64,000 bases of DNA. Source: Bacteroidales bacterium (GTDB lineage Bacteria; Bacteroidota; Bacteroidia; Bacteroidales; UBA932). Position numbers and translations under genes: made by a program. Under the pieces are notes generated by a model, which saw nothing but the letters and a program-made list of their open reading frames with translations, ran no database searches and was not told the origin of the DNA. Shown piece by piece: positions 1 to 8,892 of the stretch (its first letter is position 1; each line of letters opens with the position of its first letter). The DNA lies in NCBI GenBank assembly GCA_024401925.1, contig JAKSKD010000001.1, positions 1-64,000 on the forward strand. The letters run 5' to 3'.

Positions 1-373
1 CACCGGCAGACTCGAACACTGCACGCATAGCACCACCGGCCTTAACACCGGTACCTGGAGCGGCAGGTTTCATGAATACCTTTGATCCGCCAAACTTGGA
101 TTCCTGCTCGTGAGGAATTGTAGTGTTGATAACAGGAATCCTTACAAGATTCTTCTTTGCATCCTCAACTCCCTTTGCGATAGCGGCTGTAACCTCATTA
201 GCCTTTCCAAGACCATAACCTACAACGCCGTTCTCGTCACCTACGACTACAATAGCAGCAAAGCGGAAGTGACGACCACCCTTAGTAACCTTGGTTACTC
301 TCTGGATGGCAACAAGTCTGTCCTTAAGTTCAAGGTCAGATGTCTTTACTCTTTTAACATTTGTATTTGCCAT
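1..373 (-). CDS. rpsE: 30S ribosomal protein S5 (partial, 3' end outside window)
   Basis: Small-subunit protein S5, part of the 30S decoding and mRNA-entry region. About 124 N-terminal codons are present from the ATG at 371-373; the C-terminus lies beyond the window edge. The translation contains S5 signatures [20 protein letters not shown] and [11 protein letters not shown]. It is the last visible gene of the rplP-led half of the split ribosomal cluster and starts 11 bases after the rplR stop, as usual in spc operons. Confidence 0.97.
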   Translation of the reverse strand, partial: MANTNVKRVKTSDLELKDRLVAIQRVTKVTKGGRHFRFAAIVVVGDENGVVGYGLGKANEVTAAIAKGVEDAKKNLVRIPVINTTIPHEQESKFGGSKVFMKPAAPGTGVKAGGAMRAVFESAG

Positions 374-384
374 AGTCTTATCAA

Positions 385-747
385 TTAGAATTCGAGGCCG
401 CCTTCACGGGCAGCATCTGCCAAACTTTTAACTCTACCATGGAAAAGATAACCGCCACGGTCGAAAGCGACTGCGGAGATTCCCTTATCCTTTGCACGCT
501 CTGCGATAGCCTTTCCGACTATTGCAGCGCTCTCGATTCCGCTCTTGCCTTTGCACTGAGCTGCAAGAGCCTTGTCGTTTGAAGCAGCAGCAACAAGTGT
601 CTTGCCCTGCTCGTCATCAATAACCTGTACGTAAATCTGCTTGTTGCTTCTGAAAACAACCATTCTTGGTCTATCAGCTGTGCCACTAACGTGTTTGCGA
701 ATACGGTAATGAATTCTTCTTCTTCTTTCAATTCTATTCAATGCCAT
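385..747 (-). CDS. rplR: 50S ribosomal protein L18
   Basis: L18 binds 5S rRNA with L5 in the central protuberance of the 50S subunit. The 120-residue product has normal family length, with a basic N-terminus ([13 protein letters not shown]) and the conserved tail [21 protein letters not shown]. It sits between rplF and rpsE in the canonical spc order, 15 bases after rplF, and is presumably transcribed with them from the promoter upstream of rplP. Confidence 0.98.
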   Translation of the reverse strand: MALNRIERRRRIHYRIRKHVSGTADRPRMVVFRSNKQIYVQVIDDEQGKTLVAAASNDKALAAQCKGKSGIESAAIVGKAIAERAKDKGISAVAFDRGGYLFHGRVKSLADAAREGGLEF

Positions 748-762
748 AACTCAATCCTCCTA

Positions 763-1323
763 TTATTTAGCGGCTGCAGTCTTACCAGCCTTACGACGAA
801 GCTGCTCACCAGAGTACTTAATACCCTTACCCTTATAAGGTTCAGGTTTGCGGAATGAACGTATCTTAGCTGCTACCTGGCCTACGAGCTGCTTATCGCA
901 ACTTGTGAGCACGAGGAGCGGATTCTCACCCTTCTTTACCTGAGGAGTCTCAGCTGTAATCTCCTTAGGGAGCATAAGCTGGATGGAGTGTGAATAACCG
1001 AGAGAGAAAGTAAGCATCTGGCCTGCCGCCTCAACTCTATAACCAACACCGACAAACTCCTGCTTGATGGTGAAGCCCTCAGAAACACCTACTACCATAT
1101 TGTTTACAAGTGCGCGGTAAAGTCCGTGCATTGAACGGTGGCGAGGCTGGTCTGTAGGACGGGTGAATTTAATTTCTGTTCCCTCGATGGTGACGGTAAT
1201 ATCCGGGTCAACTTTCTGACTCATCTCACCCTTCGGGCCTTTAACCTTCACAACGTTGCCAGGAAGCAACTCTGCAGTTACTCCGGCCGGAAGGTTTACA
1301 GGTAATTTACCAATTCGTGACAT
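763..1323 (-). CDS. rplF: 50S ribosomal protein L6
   Basis: L6 lies near the sarcin-ricin loop of the 50S subunit. The 186-residue product starts MSRIGKLPVNLPAGV and has two L6 repeats; the C-terminal signature PEPYKGKGIKYSGEQLRRK is intact. It lies 18 bases downstream of rpsH in canonical spc order. Nothing unusual is visible. Confidence 0.98.
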   Translation of the reverse strand: MSRIGKLPVNLPAGVTAELLPGNVVKVKGPKGEMSQKVDPDITVTIEGTEIKFTRPTDQPRHRSMHGLYRALVNNMVVGVSEGFTIKQEFVGVGYRVEAAGQMLTFSLGYSHSIQLMLPKEITAETPQVKKGENPLLVLTSCDKQLVGQVAAKIRSFRKPEPYKGKGIKYSGEQLRRKAGKTAAAK

Positions 1324-1341
1324 TATTCTTTTATTTTAATA

Positions 1342-1737
1342 TTAGTATACGTAACAAATAACTTCACCACCTACATTAAGGTCTTTAGCTTCCTTGTCTG
1401 TGATGATGCCCTTTGATGTGGAGATGATGGCGATTCCGAGTCCGTTGAGAACGCGTGGCATATCTTTAACATCTGTGTACTGTCTCAAACCTGGAGATGA
1501 AACCCTTTCTATCTTCTTGATAGCCGGCATCTTGGTCTGAGGGTGGTACTTGAGAGCAATTTTGATTGTGTTCTGAGGTGCAGTCTCAACCACCTTGTAG
1601 CTGAGGATGTAACCCTTGTCACAAAGGATCTGCGTGATGGCTACCTTCATCTTGGAAGCAGGGATCTCAACGACCTTGTTTCCAGCGAGATATGCATTGC
1701 GTACCCTAGTGAGATAATCTGCAATTGGATCTGTCAT
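1342..1737 (-). CDS. rpsH: 30S ribosomal protein S8
   Basis: S8 binds the central domain of 16S rRNA early in 30S assembly; in Escherichia coli it is also the translational repressor of the spc operon (family knowledge, not shown here). The 131-residue product starts MTDPIADYLTRVRNAYLAG and ends with the S8 signature GGEVICYVY. Canonical position between rpsN and rplF. Confidence 0.98.
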   Translation of the reverse strand: MTDPIADYLTRVRNAYLAGNKVVEIPASKMKVAITQILCDKGYILSYKVVETAPQNTIKIALKYHPQTKMPAIKKIERVSSPGLRQYTDVKDMPRVLNGLGIAIISTSKGIITDKEAKDLNVGGEVICYVY

Positions 1738-1758
1738 AATATTTATTCTTTTTAATTT

Positions 1759-2028
1759 TTACCAACTTGCTTTCTTTACACCTGGGATGAGACCATTAGC
1801 GGCCATCTCACGGAACTGGATACGGCTGATGCCAAAGGCACGCATATATCCCTTCGGACGTCCTGTGAGGGAGCAACGGTTGTGAAGGCGTACTGGAGAA
1901 GCATTCTTAGGGAGCTTGTCGAGAGCAGCCCAATCACCAGCCTCTTTAAGAGCCTTTCTTTTCTCGGCGTATTTAGCAACGAGTTTCGCGCGCTTAACTT
2001 CGCGGGCTTTCATTGATTCTTTTGCCAT
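1759..2028 (-). CDS. rpsN: 30S ribosomal protein S14 (zinc-free form)
   Basis: S14 belongs to the 30S head. At 89 residues it is the long form without the paired CxxC zinc motifs of short S14 proteins; only one Cys is visible, in the conserved segment [17 protein letters not shown]. The C-terminus IPGVKKASW is typical. It follows rplE by 5 bases. Confidence 0.98.
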   Translation of the reverse strand: MAKESMKAREVKRAKLVAKYAEKRKALKEAGDWAALDKLPKNASPVRLHNRCSLTGRPKGYMRAFGISRIQFREMAANGLIPGVKKASW

Positions 2029-2033
2029 AGTTA

Positions 2034-2627
2034 TTACTTGTTATGTTTTTTGAAAGGAAGGCCGAATGCCTGAAGAAGGGCGTGTGCCTCTTCGTCAGTC
2101 TTGGCTGTTGTTACGAATGTAATCTCAAGACCGTGAATCCTAGGGTTCTTGTCGATGTCAATCTCAGGGAAAATAATCTGCTCCTTAAGACCGAGTGTGT
2201 AGTTGCCCTGTCCGTCCATCTTCTCTGCAATACCGTTGAAGTCACGGATACGAGGAAGTGAGATACGGATAAGTCTCTCAAGGAACTCATACATCTTCAC
2301 GTCACGAAGGGTGACCTTTGCTCCGATAGGCATACCCTTACGGAGTTTGAAGTTGGAGATATCCTTTCTTGAAGTGGTAATAACTGCCTTCTGTCCAACG
2401 ATTGTTGAAAGCTCAGCTGCTGCCTCCTCAACGATTTTCTTATCCTGAGTTGCGTCACCTACGCCCTCGTTGATAGTAATCTTAACGAGCTTAGGGACCT
2501 GCATTACAGTAGTGTAAGAGAACTGCTTTATGAGAGCAGGTACAATCTCCTCCTTGTAAACCTTCTTAAGAGAAGGAACATAAGAAGCAGGTACTGTATT
2601 CTTTGGTTGTTCTTTCTTTGCTGCCAT
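2034..2627 (-). CDS. rplE: 50S ribosomal protein L5
   Basis: L5 binds 5S rRNA and contacts the P-site tRNA. The 197-residue product carries a basic, probably disordered N-terminal extension ([17 protein letters not shown]) ahead of the conserved core, which contains [11 protein letters not shown] and the region with [13 protein letters not shown]. The extension explains a length slightly above the usual 180 or so. It lies 2 bases after rplX, suggesting coupled translation. Confidence 0.98.
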   Translation of the reverse strand: MAAKKEQPKNTVPASYVPSLKKVYKEEIVPALIKQFSYTTVMQVPKLVKITINEGVGDATQDKKIVEEAAAELSTIVGQKAVITTSRKDISNFKLRKGMPIGAKVTLRDVKMYEFLERLIRISLPRIRDFNGIAEKMDGQGNYTLGLKEQIIFPEIDIDKNPRIHGLEITFVTTAKTDEEAHALLQAFGLPFKKHNK

Positions 2628-2629
2628 AA

Positions 2630-2947
2630 TTATTTGATCTCCTCCCCAGATTTTTTAGCGTAACGAATCTTCTTGCCGTCAACGAACTTGTGGCCTACTC
2701 TTGTAGGAACGTTCTTGACCGGGTCAATAAGCTGAAGATTTGATACATGGATTCCTGCCTCCTGCTTTAAGATACCGCCCTGAGGCTGTTTTGAATTCGG
2801 TTTTGTATGCTTGCTGACAATATTGATGCCCTCAACGATTGCGCGGTCCTTTGAAGGATCCACTGAGAGGACCTTTCCGGTCTTGCCCTTATCATTACCT
2901 GCATTTACATACACGGTATCGCCTTTTTTTATGTTCAATTTTTTCAT
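2630..2947 (-). CDS. rplX: 50S ribosomal protein L24
   Basis: L24 is an assembly-initiating protein near the 50S exit tunnel. The 105-residue product has the KOW motif near its N-terminus ([20 protein letters not shown]) and the conserved SKHTKPN segment. It lies between rplN and rplE with short gaps, in canonical order. Confidence 0.98.
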   Translation of the reverse strand: MKKLNIKKGDTVYVNAGNDKGKTGKVLSVDPSKDRAIVEGINIVSKHTKPNSKQPQGGILKQEAGIHVSNLQLIDPVKNVPTRVGHKFVDGKKIRYAKKSGEEIK

Positions 2948-2959
2948 AAGACTTAATTA

Positions 2960-3325
2960 TTAAAGGACCTCCGGTGCCAGTGAAACAATTTTCATAAAAT
3001 TCTCACGAAGCTCTCTTGCTACAGGGCCAAAGATACGGGTACCTCTGAGCTCTCCGGCGTTATTGAGAAGAACGCAAGCATTATCATCGAAACGGATGTA
3101 TGAACCATCTGGTCTACGAATCTCTTTCTTAGTGCGTACCACTACAGCCTTTGAAACTGTTCCCTTCTTGGCGTCACCGCCAGGGATAGCACTCTTTACT
3201 GATACGACGATTGTGTCGCCTACAGTAGCATAACGATGGTGTGTACCGCCAAGAACCCTGATACAAAGGACTTCCTTTGCACCGCTGTTGTCGGCCACCT
3301 GTAAACGTGTTTCTTGCTGTATCAT
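2960..3325 (-). CDS. rplN: 50S ribosomal protein L14
   Basis: L14 sits at the subunit interface of the 50S. The 121-residue product starts [18 protein letters not shown], a hallmark of L14, and ends IVSLAPEVL. The internal signature [18 protein letters not shown] is complete. It starts 3 bases after the rpsQ stop. Confidence 0.99.
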   Translation of the reverse strand: MIQQETRLQVADNSGAKEVLCIRVLGGTHHRYATVGDTIVVSVKSAIPGGDAKKGTVSKAVVVRTKKEIRRPDGSYIRFDDNACVLLNNAGELRGTRIFGPVARELRENFMKIVSLAPEVL

Positions 3326-3328
3326 AAA

Positions 3329-3583
3329 CTATTTTGCTTTTTCTACGATTTCAACTAATCTCCAGTTCTTTGTCTTGCTCAACGGACGTGTTTCCATGAT
3401 GCGGACGGTATCACCCTCACCGCACTCATTCTTCTCGTCCTGTGCAACGAACTTGGTGGTCTTCTTGACGAACTTGCCGTACAAAGGATGTTTCTCTTTG
3501 ATTTCAACGGCAACAACGATGGTCTTGTCCATCTTGTTGCTGACCACTACTCCTACTCTTTCCTTACGAAGATTTCTTTCCAT
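3329..3583 (-). CDS. rpsQ: 30S ribosomal protein S17
   Basis: S17 binds 16S rRNA early in 30S assembly. The 84-residue OB-fold protein shows the S17 signature [11 protein letters not shown] followed by [18 protein letters not shown]. It lies between rpmC and rplN in canonical order, with an 11-base gap to rpmC. Confidence 0.98.
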   Translation of the reverse strand: MERNLRKERVGVVVSNKMDKTIVVAVEIKEKHPLYGKFVKKTTKFVAQDEKNECGEGDTVRIMETRPLSKTKNWRLVEIVEKAK

Positions 3584-3594
3584 AAGACATCAAT

Positions 3595-3792
3595 TTAGTT
3601 CTGTTGTTTTTCTTTTTCTGCGAGGATAGTGATCATGCGAGCGATATCCTGTCTGGTCTTCTTAAACTTTGACGTATCCTCTAATGGAGAGATAGCGTGA
3701 TTGATCTTCATAGAATCGAGATTTGCTTTTTCAATCTCAATACGGTCGCGCAGGTCTGCTACAGACATTTCGCGTACTTCAGAAACTTTCAT
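3595..3792 (-). CDS. rpmC: 50S ribosomal protein L29
   Basis: L29 is a small helical protein near the polypeptide exit of the 50S. The 65-residue product has two predicted helices, an L29-like N-terminus (MKVSEVREMSVADLRDRI) and the conserved C-terminal RQDIARMITIL. It directly follows rplP, 19 bases apart. Confidence 0.97.
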   Translation of the reverse strand: MKVSEVREMSVADLRDRIEIEKANLDSMKINHAISPLEDTSKFKKTRQDIARMITILAEKEKQQN

Positions 3793-3811
3793 TTTCTTTC
3801 TCCATTAAATT

Positions 3812-4231
3812 TTATTCAACATAATCTCTACGAACCACAAACTTCGTATCTACAGGAAGTTTGTGTGCAGCAAGACGCATAGCCTCTTTTGCGACGTCAA
3901 GGGAAACACCCTCAGCTTCGAAAAGTATACGGCCCGGAGTGATAGGGGCAACGAATCCGTAAGGATCACCCTTACCCTTACCCATACGGGTTGAAAGAGG
4001 CTTCTTTGTAACAGGCTTCACAGGAAAGACTCTGATCCAGATCTGACCTTCACGGTTCATATGACGTGAGATAGCCTGACGGGCAGCTTCAATCTGCTGT
4101 GCTGTAAGCCAACAATTTTCAAGGGTCTTAAGACCGAAAGAACCGAAAGCAAGCTGGTTGCCCCTCTGGGCCATTCCCTTCATGCGGTTTTTCTGTTCCC
4201 TTCTAAATTTTGTTTTCTTAGGTTGTAACAT
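3812..4231 (-). CDS. rplP: 50S ribosomal protein L16, first gene of the detached downstream half
   Basis: L16 helps shape the A-site region of the 50S. The 139-residue product starts [19 protein letters not shown] and carries the conserved [11 protein letters not shown]. In most bacteria rplP directly follows rpsC; here rpsC lies 9.2 kb away and rplP instead heads its own transcription unit, with a Bacteroidota-type promoter about 95 bases upstream. Downstream genes follow in normal order to rpsE. Confidence 0.98.
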   Translation of the reverse strand: MLQPKKTKFRREQKNRMKGMAQRGNQLAFGSFGLKTLENCWLTAQQIEAARQAISRHMNREGQIWIRVFPVKPVTKKPLSTRMGKGKGDPYGFVAPITPGRILFEAEGVSLDVAKEAMRLAAHKLPVDTKFVVRRDYVE

Positions 4232-4324
4232 TGTTGTATTACTTTAAAATATAATTTCTGTACTTTTCCCGTAATCGACTGATAATCAATGTTCTACGCA
4301 TTTCAGGCCGCGATTTTGGGACTG

Positions 4325-4353
4325 CAAAGATACAAAAAATTCTACAAACGCAA
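4325..4353 (-). promoter_or_regulatory. Putative promoter of the rplP-rpsE transcription unit
   Basis: On the minus strand a TATCTTTG -7 box (4325-4332) is preceded, 18 bases away, by TTG (4351-4353), fitting the Bacteroidota promoter TTG-N19-TAnnTTTG. It leaves a leader of roughly 85-90 bases before rplP. It matters because it shows that this half of the cluster has its own start of transcription. Confidence 0.65.
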
Positions 4354-4511
4354 AGACTTTTTCAAGAAAAATCACAAGTTTTCGACACAAAAACCGAATA
4401 GTTAATTTGCGTTTTTTCAGCAACTTAACATATATGGTTAAAAAAATTATCATGCAGTTTTCGACACGGCTGTCCAGGTCCTTTCAATGATGCCCTCCAT
4501 ACTGCGGAATA

Positions 4512-4675
4512 AGAACCTGTTTTGAAATGATTGACGAATTTTGTTATGGCGGATTTTTCTTGGATTTTGGAACTGGAAAGAGGGAGCGTAGTCGTAGCTA
4601 CGTGACTGAATGACAGGTTCAAAAGCCTGAAAAAGATGCTTAAAAAAAGAAATTGAGCATTTCAAAACAGGTTCT
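4512..4675. repeat. MITE-like element with 18-bp perfect terminal inverted repeats
   Basis: AGAACCTGTTTTGAAATG at 4512-4529 has its exact reverse complement at 4658-4675, bounding a 164-bp AT-rich unit. An internal ACAGGTTC at 4613-4620 repeats the outer tip, and a palindrome CGTAGCTACG sits at 4593-4602. No convincing protein is encoded; the short reading frames through it are probably spurious. The size and terminal repeats suit a non-autonomous mobile element or another dispersed palindromic repeat. No target-site duplication is obvious. It lies just upstream of the DUF4294 promoter. Confidence 0.65.
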
Positions 4676-4680
4676 AAAGT

Positions 4681-4710
4681 TTGATAATTGGTTTTCTGAG
4701 TCTATATTTG
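4681..4710 (+). promoter_or_regulatory. Putative promoter of the DUF4294 gene
   Basis: TTG (4681-4683), 19 bases, then TATATTTG (4703-4710) fits the Bacteroidota promoter pattern. The chosen ATG is at 4719, only 8 bases after the -7 box, so the transcript would have a very short leader. This also argues against a start further upstream at 4653. Confidence 0.6.
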
Positions 4711-4718
4711 TCATACGA

Positions 4719-5411
4719 ATGAAAACACGTTCCGCTACATATCTGTTTTATCTGTCAATTATCATCTGCTGCCTGCTGGAATGTGCGCCATCCTCAGCCC
4801 AAGACAAGGCCAAAAGCTGGCAGGAGCGCGTTTACCTGGAATATTATGTGGAAGATAAAGGAGATACCGTATATGTGGACGAATTGAGCCCCTCGGTAGT
4901 ATTTCCCCGCATCAAAAGAAACACTCCAGATCTTCGCAAATATGCACGTCTGGTGTACAATTTCAACAGGGTTTATCCATACACTTCCGTTGCCCGCCAG
5001 GTCATTGACAAGGCTGATGCCGACATCGCAGGGATGAAGAAAATCCAGAAAGAACGCTATGTGAACAAAGTCCAGGAACAGCTTCTGGACGACTTCAGCG
5101 ACGTGGCGAGAAAAATGACGATTTCCCAAGGAAAACTGCTGATACGACTTGTAGATAGGGAAGTCGGAAAGACCCCGTATTCGATAGTCAAAACGTACAA
5201 AAGCGGAGTTGCCGCCGGCTTCTGGCAAGGTATTGCCAAACTGTTCGGGCAGGACCTGAAGACCCCGTATGATCCGAAAGGAGAAGACAGGATGACGGAA
5301 TACCTGATAGAAAAATGGGAAGCAGGACAGTTCGAAGCCCTGTATTATTCAATCTTCCTCGAGTGGCCCGTCAAGGTGGAGGTGCCGTTGAAGTACGAGT
5401 ATAATAAATAA
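4719..5411 (+). CDS. DUF4294 family exported protein
   Basis: Function unknown; a Bacteroidota family of small envelope proteins. The 230-residue product from ATG 4719 starts with a signal peptide (hydrophobic core about residues 8-22, likely cleavage after APSSA). The mature part is helical and contains the family-like segments RLVYNFNRVYPY and LIRLVDREVGKTPYSIVKTY. An in-frame start at 4653 would add 22 residues but lies upstream of the promoter and inside the inverted repeat, so it is rejected. The last 67 bases overlap the convergent end of the LpxH-like gene. It is one of the unrelated genes separating the two ribosomal blocks. Confidence 0.8.
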   Translation: MKTRSATYLFYLSIIICCLLECAPSSAQDKAKSWQERVYLEYYVEDKGDTVYVDELSPSVVFPRIKRNTPDLRKYARLVYNFNRVYPYTSVARQVIDKADADIAGMKKIQKERYVNKVQEQLLDDFSDVARKMTISQGKLLIRLVDREVGKTPYSIVKTYKSGVAAGFWQGIAKLFGQDLKTPYDPKGEDRMTEYLIEKWEAGQFEALYYSIFLEWPVKVEVPLKYEYNK

Positions 5412-6106
5412 TTCGGACCCTCAATCCAGTCGTCCATCACCAGAAATCTCGCACCACCAGGCATAGCCAGATCAACGCCTACGTGGTAATGTCCGAATAT
5501 GAAATAATCCACTTTCTTTGTCTGCAACACATCAATTGCATACTTATACAGCGGTTCATTCTCGTTCTTAAAAACATATTTCTCTTTTCTGGCCAGTCTT
5601 CCGTTCTTTGACCAACCGCGCGCAATAGCAAAGGCAATCCGCGGATGGAGAAGATTGAACAGCCACTGGGCAACTTTATTTCTGAAAACAGACTTCATCA
5701 GTTTGTACGACCTCATCCCCGGGCCAAGTCCATCTCCGTGCCCTATGCAGAATGCGGCATCCCCATACCGGAAGAAATATGGCTGGTCGATAACCCTGAT
5801 TCCCATGCTCTGGAAATAATGATAGCACCACATATCGTGGTTTCCGGGCATGAAGCATACCTCCACTCCAGCTGCAACCAATTTCTGCAACGCATTGAAT
5901 ACTCCGGCATATCCCTTTGGAACTACATATTTGTACTCATACCAGAAATCCCATATGTCCCCGAGAAGATAAAGGGTCCTCGTGGTTTCTAAAGGAATGG
6001 ACTCCAGGAAAGACACGAATTCCGCTTCCCTGCCTGCAGGATCCCCCACCTCCAGACCGAGATGGACATCCGATACGAAATAAATATCTGTTCTCTTTTC
6101 TTCCAT
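5345..6106 (-). CDS. lpxH: LpxH-like UDP-2,3-diacylglucosamine diphosphatase (metallophosphoesterase)
   Basis: Predicted to hydrolyse UDP-2,3-diacylglucosamine to lipid X in lipid A synthesis at the inner membrane. The 253-residue product has the calcineurin-like metal motifs in order: SDVHLG, GDIWDFW, GNHD, GHGDGLGPG and GHYHVG. The start is the ATG at 6104-6106, sharing one base with the uppP stop (TAATG); an in-frame start at 6166 would add 20 atypical residues inside uppP. The 3' end overlaps the convergent DUF4294 gene by 67 bases. The exact substrate is inferred from family and from envelope-gene neighbours. Confidence 0.85.
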   Translation of the reverse strand: MEEKRTDIYFVSDVHLGLEVGDPAGREAEFVSFLESIPLETTRTLYLLGDIWDFWYEYKYVVPKGYAGVFNALQKLVAAGVEVCFMPGNHDMWCYHYFQSMGIRVIDQPYFFRYGDAAFCIGHGDGLGPGMRSYKLMKSVFRNKVAQWLFNLLHPRIAFAIARGWSKNGRLARKEKYVFKNENEPLYKYAIDVLQTKKVDYFIFGHYHVGVDLAMPGGARFLVMDDWIEGPNYLLYSYFNGTSTLTGHSRKIE

Positions 6107-6888
6107 TATACCATCTGGCTGATAATTACGATAATGCCTACGACGGCACAATACAAGGCGAACCATTTCATCTTCGCGCGCTTAACCAGTGCAATCATCG
6201 CCTTGCAGGCAAGAAGGCCCGAAACGAATGCGGCAATGAAGCCGAGTACAAGGGGCAGCAGGGCTGTAGATGAAGCCGCAACTTCACCCCCAACAACATC
6301 AAGGAACGCTTCACCGAGTACCGGCACAAGCACCATCAGGAAAGAGAACTGCGCGACGGATTCCCTCTTCACCCCACACAGAAGTCCGGTAGAGATTGTG
6401 GTGCCGGACCGCGAAAGCCCAGGAATCACAGCCAGCGCCTGACCGAGTCCTATGACCAGGGCCTGCCACCAGCTTATCTCCTCTCCCTGCTTTTTCACTC
6501 CGTCGGAAAGCGCAAGGAGGATTCCTGTCACAACGAGGCCAAGGCCGACTACCAGAAGGGAGCCGAATGCGGCCTCTACATAATCCTTGAAGAAAACACC
6601 CACGATGAATACAGGAATCATAGAAAGGCAGATCTTCAGAATATATTTCGTCTCGTCATTGTAGCTGAACTTGAACAGCCCTCCGAGCAGGCGCAATATT
6701 TCGTTCCAGAAAACGACGATGATCGCTATCGCGGTTGCGGCGTGGACTGCTACTTCAAACACCAGATCCCCACCTGCGCCGATACCGAGCAGCTCCCTGC
6801 CAATCGCAAGATGTCCGCTACTGCTGACCGGAAGAAATTCCGTCAGGCCCTGGACAAAGCCAAGGATTATTGCCTGCCACCAGTTCAT
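6106..6888 (-). CDS. uppP: Undecaprenyl-diphosphatase UppP (BacA family)
   Basis: Dephosphorylates undecaprenyl diphosphate so that the lipid carrier can be reused for peptidoglycan and O-glycan synthesis; an integral membrane protein. The 260-residue product has several membrane helices and both catalytic regions: GLTEFLPVSSSGHL near residues 14-27 and IPGLSRSGTTIS in the middle. Overlapping ATGA or TAATG junctions with DUF3098 upstream and lpxH downstream suggest one co-translated set, ftsX-DUF3098-uppP-lpxH. Confidence 0.96.
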   Translation of the reverse strand: MNWWQAIILGFVQGLTEFLPVSSSGHLAIGRELLGIGAGGDLVFEVAVHAATAIAIIVVFWNEILRLLGGLFKFSYNDETKYILKICLSMIPVFIVGVFFKDYVEAAFGSLLVVGLGLVVTGILLALSDGVKKQGEEISWWQALVIGLGQALAVIPGLSRSGTTISTGLLCGVKRESVAQFSFLMVLVPVLGEAFLDVVGGEVAASSTALLPLVLGFIAAFVSGLLACKAMIALVKRAKMKWFALYCAVVGIIVIISQMV

Positions 6889-7142
6889 TTCCCTTCTTTC
6901 TTGTCCTTGCGGCCAATCCTCATAATAGCCACTACTTCAACGGCTATTCCGGCAACAATAACTATCGGGGCCGCTACAAGACGCCTGAAATTGAACATTT
7001 CATAATTGAACACCTGAGGGTCATCACTCCCGCCTCCCATCATCAGAATATACCCTGCAATCATTACAAGGACACCGGCCAGAAGCAATTTCAGACCCTT
7101 GCGGTCCATAGCGAATTTTTCTTTGTTATTATCCATCATCAA
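6885..7142 (-). CDS. DUF3098 family small membrane protein
   Basis: An 85-residue protein of unknown function with two predicted membrane helices (about residues 17-36 and 54-73), separated by the conserved GGGSDDPQVFNYEMFNFRR-type loop. DUF3098 proteins typically sit between ftsX and uppP in Bacteroidota, exactly as here, with 4-base ATGA overlaps on both sides. A role with FtsX or lipid-carrier recycling is only a guess from this conserved neighbourhood. Confidence 0.8.
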   Translation of the reverse strand: MMMDNNKEKFAMDRKGLKLLLAGVLVMIAGYILMMGGGSDDPQVFNYEMFNFRRLVAAPIVIVAGIAVEVVAIMRIGRKDKKEGK

Positions 7143-8017
7143 TAATATAATTCGTTCTTACCGAGCGATACAAGCCTGTTGACCACGAAATACGTGCTTA
7201 CCATACAGATAATCACGCCGGACACGACCATGATGCCCAGGACCAGAAGCAACAATTTCAATTGGAATATCTCGAACAACTGCGTAAACTCCTTCCGGAC
7301 GACGAACATCAGGCCCAGCAGTATGAAGATCGCGAATATGGATGCAAAAAGGCCCTGGAACGCCGACTGCACCATGAACGGAGACCGGATGAAAGAACGT
7401 GTCGCCCCCACGAGTTTCATCGTATGTATCGTGAAACGTCTGGAGAACACGCTGAGTCTCACCGTATTATTTATCAGGACAAAGGAAATGAATAGAAGAA
7501 GGATAATCACCACGCCGAGAATCAAGGATATCTTCCTGAGGTTGGCATTCAAGGCTTCGATTAAGGATTGCTGATATGCGACCTCATCCACGAGCGGAGA
7601 CTTGTACAGTTCCCTCTCAACGACAGCAAGACTGTCGGACGAAACATACTCAGCCTTGAGGGTGACATCTATCGACACAGGAATCGGAGAAGCCTCGAAC
7701 ACACTCAGAAAGTCCTCGCCCAACATTAAGGACAGCTCTTCCTCACCCTGTTCCCTTGACACGAAACGAGTACTGTTGATAAAGTCCTTCCCATCCAGTT
7801 CTGACTGATAGGCAAGTGCCTGATCCTCGCTGACGTTACTTTTCATCAGCACGGACACCTGCATGTTCTCCTTGAAGAAACGTGAGACACCGCTTGCATT
7901 TACAAGCAGCATACTGGCAATACCAACAAGCAGAAGGACCAGGCTGATACTGATTACAGCAGACAAATATGCGTTCATCAGCCTCCGGCGTATTAATTTT
8001 ACTTCCCTGTATGCCAT
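7139..8017 (-). CDS. ftsX: Cell division protein FtsX
   Basis: FtsX is the membrane part of the FtsEX ABC complex that couples divisome assembly to peptidoglycan hydrolase activation. The 292-residue product has one N-terminal membrane helix, an extracytoplasmic domain of about 120 residues, and three C-terminal helices with the FtsX segment FTIHTMKLVGATRSFIR. The ATG at 8015-8017 (MAYREVKLIRRR) is preferred to a start 9 bases upstream. ftsE is not nearby, as is common in Bacteroidota. Confidence 0.93.
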   Translation of the reverse strand: MAYREVKLIRRRLMNAYLSAVISISLVLLLVGIASMLLVNASGVSRFFKENMQVSVLMKSNVSEDQALAYQSELDGKDFINSTRFVSREQGEEELSLMLGEDFLSVFEASPIPVSIDVTLKAEYVSSDSLAVVERELYKSPLVDEVAYQQSLIEALNANLRKISLILGVVIILLLFISFVLINNTVRLSVFSRRFTIHTMKLVGATRSFIRSPFMVQSAFQGLFASIFAIFILLGLMFVVRKEFTQLFEIFQLKLLLLVLGIMVVSGVIICMVSTYFVVNRLVSLGKNELYY

Positions 8018-8043
8018 AATGCACAAAATTATGAAAAAATTCT

Positions 8044-8051
8044 TATCTTTG
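8044..8051 (+). promoter_or_regulatory. Putative -7 box for the GT5-like gene
   Basis: TATCTTTG fits the TAnnTTTG box and lies 19 bases before the ATG at 8071. No clear TTG is found at the expected -33 distance, so the promoter is only partly supported. The 53-base gap to ftsX is the only space for divergent promoters here. Confidence 0.45.
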
Positions 8052-8070
8052 TACGTAATATAATATTAAG

Positions 8071-8889
8071 ATGGCTGATTCCGCAAAAAGAGTTCTCTTC
8101 GTCAATTCGGAAATATTTCCATATCTTCCAGAATCCGAGATTGCCAGCCTGGGGCGTTATCTTCCTCAGGGCATTCAGGAAAGGAAATGGGAGATACGCT
8201 CTTTTATGCCGCGTTACGGATGTATCAATGAGCGGAAGAACCAGCTTCACGAGGTAATCCGTCTCTCCGGGATGAACATCATCATCAGTGATGTGGACAG
8301 GCCTCTGGTAATTAAAGTCGCATCCATCTCCGCCGCAAGAATCCAGGTCTATTTCATTGACAATGACGACTATTTCAGGCGCAAGCAGACTTTCTGCGAC
8401 GAAAACGGAAACTTCTTTGAGGATAATGACGAGAGGGCCGTCTTCTTCGCACGCGGAGTACTTGAAACCGTTAAAAAACTTCGTTGGGCTCCTGATATAA
8501 TCCATTGTCAGGGCTGGATATCCCATATTCTGCCGCTGTATCTGAAAAAAACCTACAAGGAGGACCCTATCTTTTCCAACAGCAAGGTCGTTCTCTCCCT
8601 GTTCAATGATTGCGACGGATGCAACTTCTCCGATAGGTTCGCAGAGAAACTTGCTTTCGGCAACATCAAGGCCGAAGACGCACCTTTCCTGACCGAGGCT
8701 ACTGGCATAAATCTTGCGAAAACGGCAATCCAGTACTCAGATGCCGTCATCCTCGGTTCCGGCAGCATTGATAAAGAACTCCTGTCTTTCTGCACGGAAA
8801 AGGGGCTTCCGGTGCTCCCATACAATGAAGCATCACTCAAAAATGGCAGCTACATTGATGAGTACAACAGTTTTTATGACCAGTTGTAG
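8071..8889 (+). CDS. Stand-alone starch/glycogen synthase N-terminal domain (GT5-like)
   Basis: The 272-residue product resembles the N-terminal ADP-glucose-dependent synthase domain: RVLFVNSEIFPY at the start, then MPRYGCINERKNQLHEV, VYFIDNDDYF, and APDIIHCQGWISHILPLYL (the DWH-equivalent region). The second Rossmann half of a GT-B enzyme is missing, and the product stops at the domain boundary, so it is a one-domain protein and not a full synthase. Similar short proteins occur next to DUF4270 genes in Bacteroidota (recalled). Catalytic activity is doubtful. It is 3 bases from the DUF4270 gene and probably co-transcribed. Confidence 0.75.
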   Translation: MADSAKRVLFVNSEIFPYLPESEIASLGRYLPQGIQERKWEIRSFMPRYGCINERKNQLHEVIRLSGMNIIISDVDRPLVIKVASISAARIQVYFIDNDDYFRRKQTFCDENGNFFEDNDERAVFFARGVLETVKKLRWAPDIIHCQGWISHILPLYLKKTYKEDPIFSNSKVVLSLFNDCDGCNFSDRFAEKLAFGNIKAEDAPFLTEATGINLAKTAIQYSDAVILGSGSIDKELLSFCTEKGLPVLPYNEASLKNGSYIDEYNSFYDQL

Positions 8890-8892
8890 AAG

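Noticed and set aside
4425..4665. Short minus-strand frames through the 164-bp repeat
   Set aside because: They cover the inverted repeat and AT-rich flanks, lack a ribosome site and look like translated repeat.
8071..8889. Calling the GT5-like protein a full glycogen synthase
   Set aside because: Only the first Rossmann-type domain is present; the C-terminal glycosyltransferase half is absent and the following gene is DUF4270.
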